From Candidatus Enterococcus ferrettii (GTDB lineage: Bacteria; Bacillota; Bacilli; Lactobacillales; Enterococcaceae): 14,445 nucleotides of DNA. The position numbers were made by a program, and so were the translations under genes. This document shows, piece after piece, positions 14,173 to 14,445 of the stretch. Under the pieces are notes generated by a model, which was not told the origin of the DNA, ran no database searches, and saw only the letters and a program-made list of their open reading frames with translations. Location of the stretch: assembly GCF_017377655.1 (NCBI RefSeq), contig NZ_JAFREL010000081.1, positions 1-14,445 of the forward strand. Direction: 5' to 3'. Every line of letters starts with the position of its first letter. Positions within the stretch are counted from its first letter, which is position 1.

Positions 14173-14445
14173 TTAGATGCCTGCTTTAAGTTTGTTTACA
14201 ATTGCTAACGTATCGCCTGTTGGTGTTGAACCGCCACCTAATTCCCAACCTGCTGAATCAGTTAGTGCATCGGCATTGGCTTGGACTGCTTCCATTTTCA
14301 CCACTAAATCATAAGAGGCATTGGTGTATTCTGTGCCCATTCCACTTTCAAAGACTAGTTTTTCCAATAGGTTCTTGGTTGTTTCACCAGATTTTACTGG
14401 AACAGTGTAATAGAACCAACCATCATCTTTGTTGTAAACCCATTT
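14173..14445 (-). CDS. TasA/camelysin-like protein, C-terminal 90 residues (5' end beyond window)
   Basis: Only the C-terminus is present; the frame is open through base 14445. It begins KWVYNKDDGWFYYTVPVKSG, then reads TTKNLLEKLVF. This is the same aromatic/Gly motif plus T..LL..hydrophobic pattern found in the 283-aa and 212-aa proteins. The end (STPTGDTLAIVNKLKAGI) resembles the last residues of the 212-aa protein. This makes it a third member of the family and probably an early gene of the operon. The stop is 41 bp before the TTG start of the LPXTG gene. An internal ATG (14367) exists, but the reading frame is clearly continuous upstream of it. Its signal sequence cannot be judged from this window. 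Confidence 0.85.
   Translation of the reverse strand, partial: KWVYNKDDGWFYYTVPVKSGETTKNLLEKLVFESGMGTEYTNASYDLVVKMEAVQANADALTDSAGWELGGGSTPTGDTLAIVNKLKAGI

Overview
The window looks like a chromosomal accessory region of a low-GC Firmicute, most likely Enterococcus or a close relative. The support is an enterococcal-autolysin-like GH73 glucosaminidase, an LPQTG sortase substrate, strong AGGAGG-type ribosome binding sites and the codon style. This is a judgement from familiarity, not a search. Every gene is on the minus strand, so transcription runs from high to low coordinates.

Right block (14445 down to 6844), a probable single operon. It holds the C-terminus of a TasA/camelysin-like protein (cut by the window edge), a signal-peptide protein with a tandem LPXTG tail, two more TasA-like proteins with SipW-type signal sequences (283 and 212 aa), a 1052-aa secreted protein with no visible anchor, and a 59-aa membrane peptide. 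It ends with a catalytically degenerate serine resolvase carrying two C-terminal membrane segments and a winged-helix regulator with a receiver-like domain lacking the phospho-acceptor Asp. Several genes overlap by ATGA. Hairpins sit ahead of the 1052-aa gene. A convincing intrinsic terminator (6805-6836) closes the block.

Middle (6843 down to 4861). An intact tyrosine recombinase with no phage or transposon cargo is flanked by about 500 bp and 375 bp of AT-rich non-coding DNA. These flanks are rich in dyads, including a perfect 17-bp inverted repeat, two cre-like palindromes and paired GACGG repeats on both sides of the gene.

Left block (4860 down to 1), a second tight operon. It encodes a coiled-coil protein with a Tyr/Asp/Glu/Arg-rich disordered head, a 385-aa cytosolic protein of unknown family, a Lys-type signal peptidase I, a 101-aa two-helix membrane protein, a secreted GH73 glucosaminidase, and a SipW-like Ser/His signal peptidase with an unusual ~118-residue disordered cytosolic extension (cut at the left edge just after its second membrane segment).

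My reading is that the two blocks form one system. The right block makes the fibre-type surface proteins, a wall-anchored partner and the local regulators. The left block supplies the dedicated signal peptidase, a second peptidase, a peptidoglycan hydrolase to open the wall, and coiled-coil proteins that could place the machinery. The parts resemble the Bacillus tapA-sipW-tasA module, but the coiled-coil proteins, pseudo-resolvase, pseudo-receiver and integrase are not part of that module as I know it.
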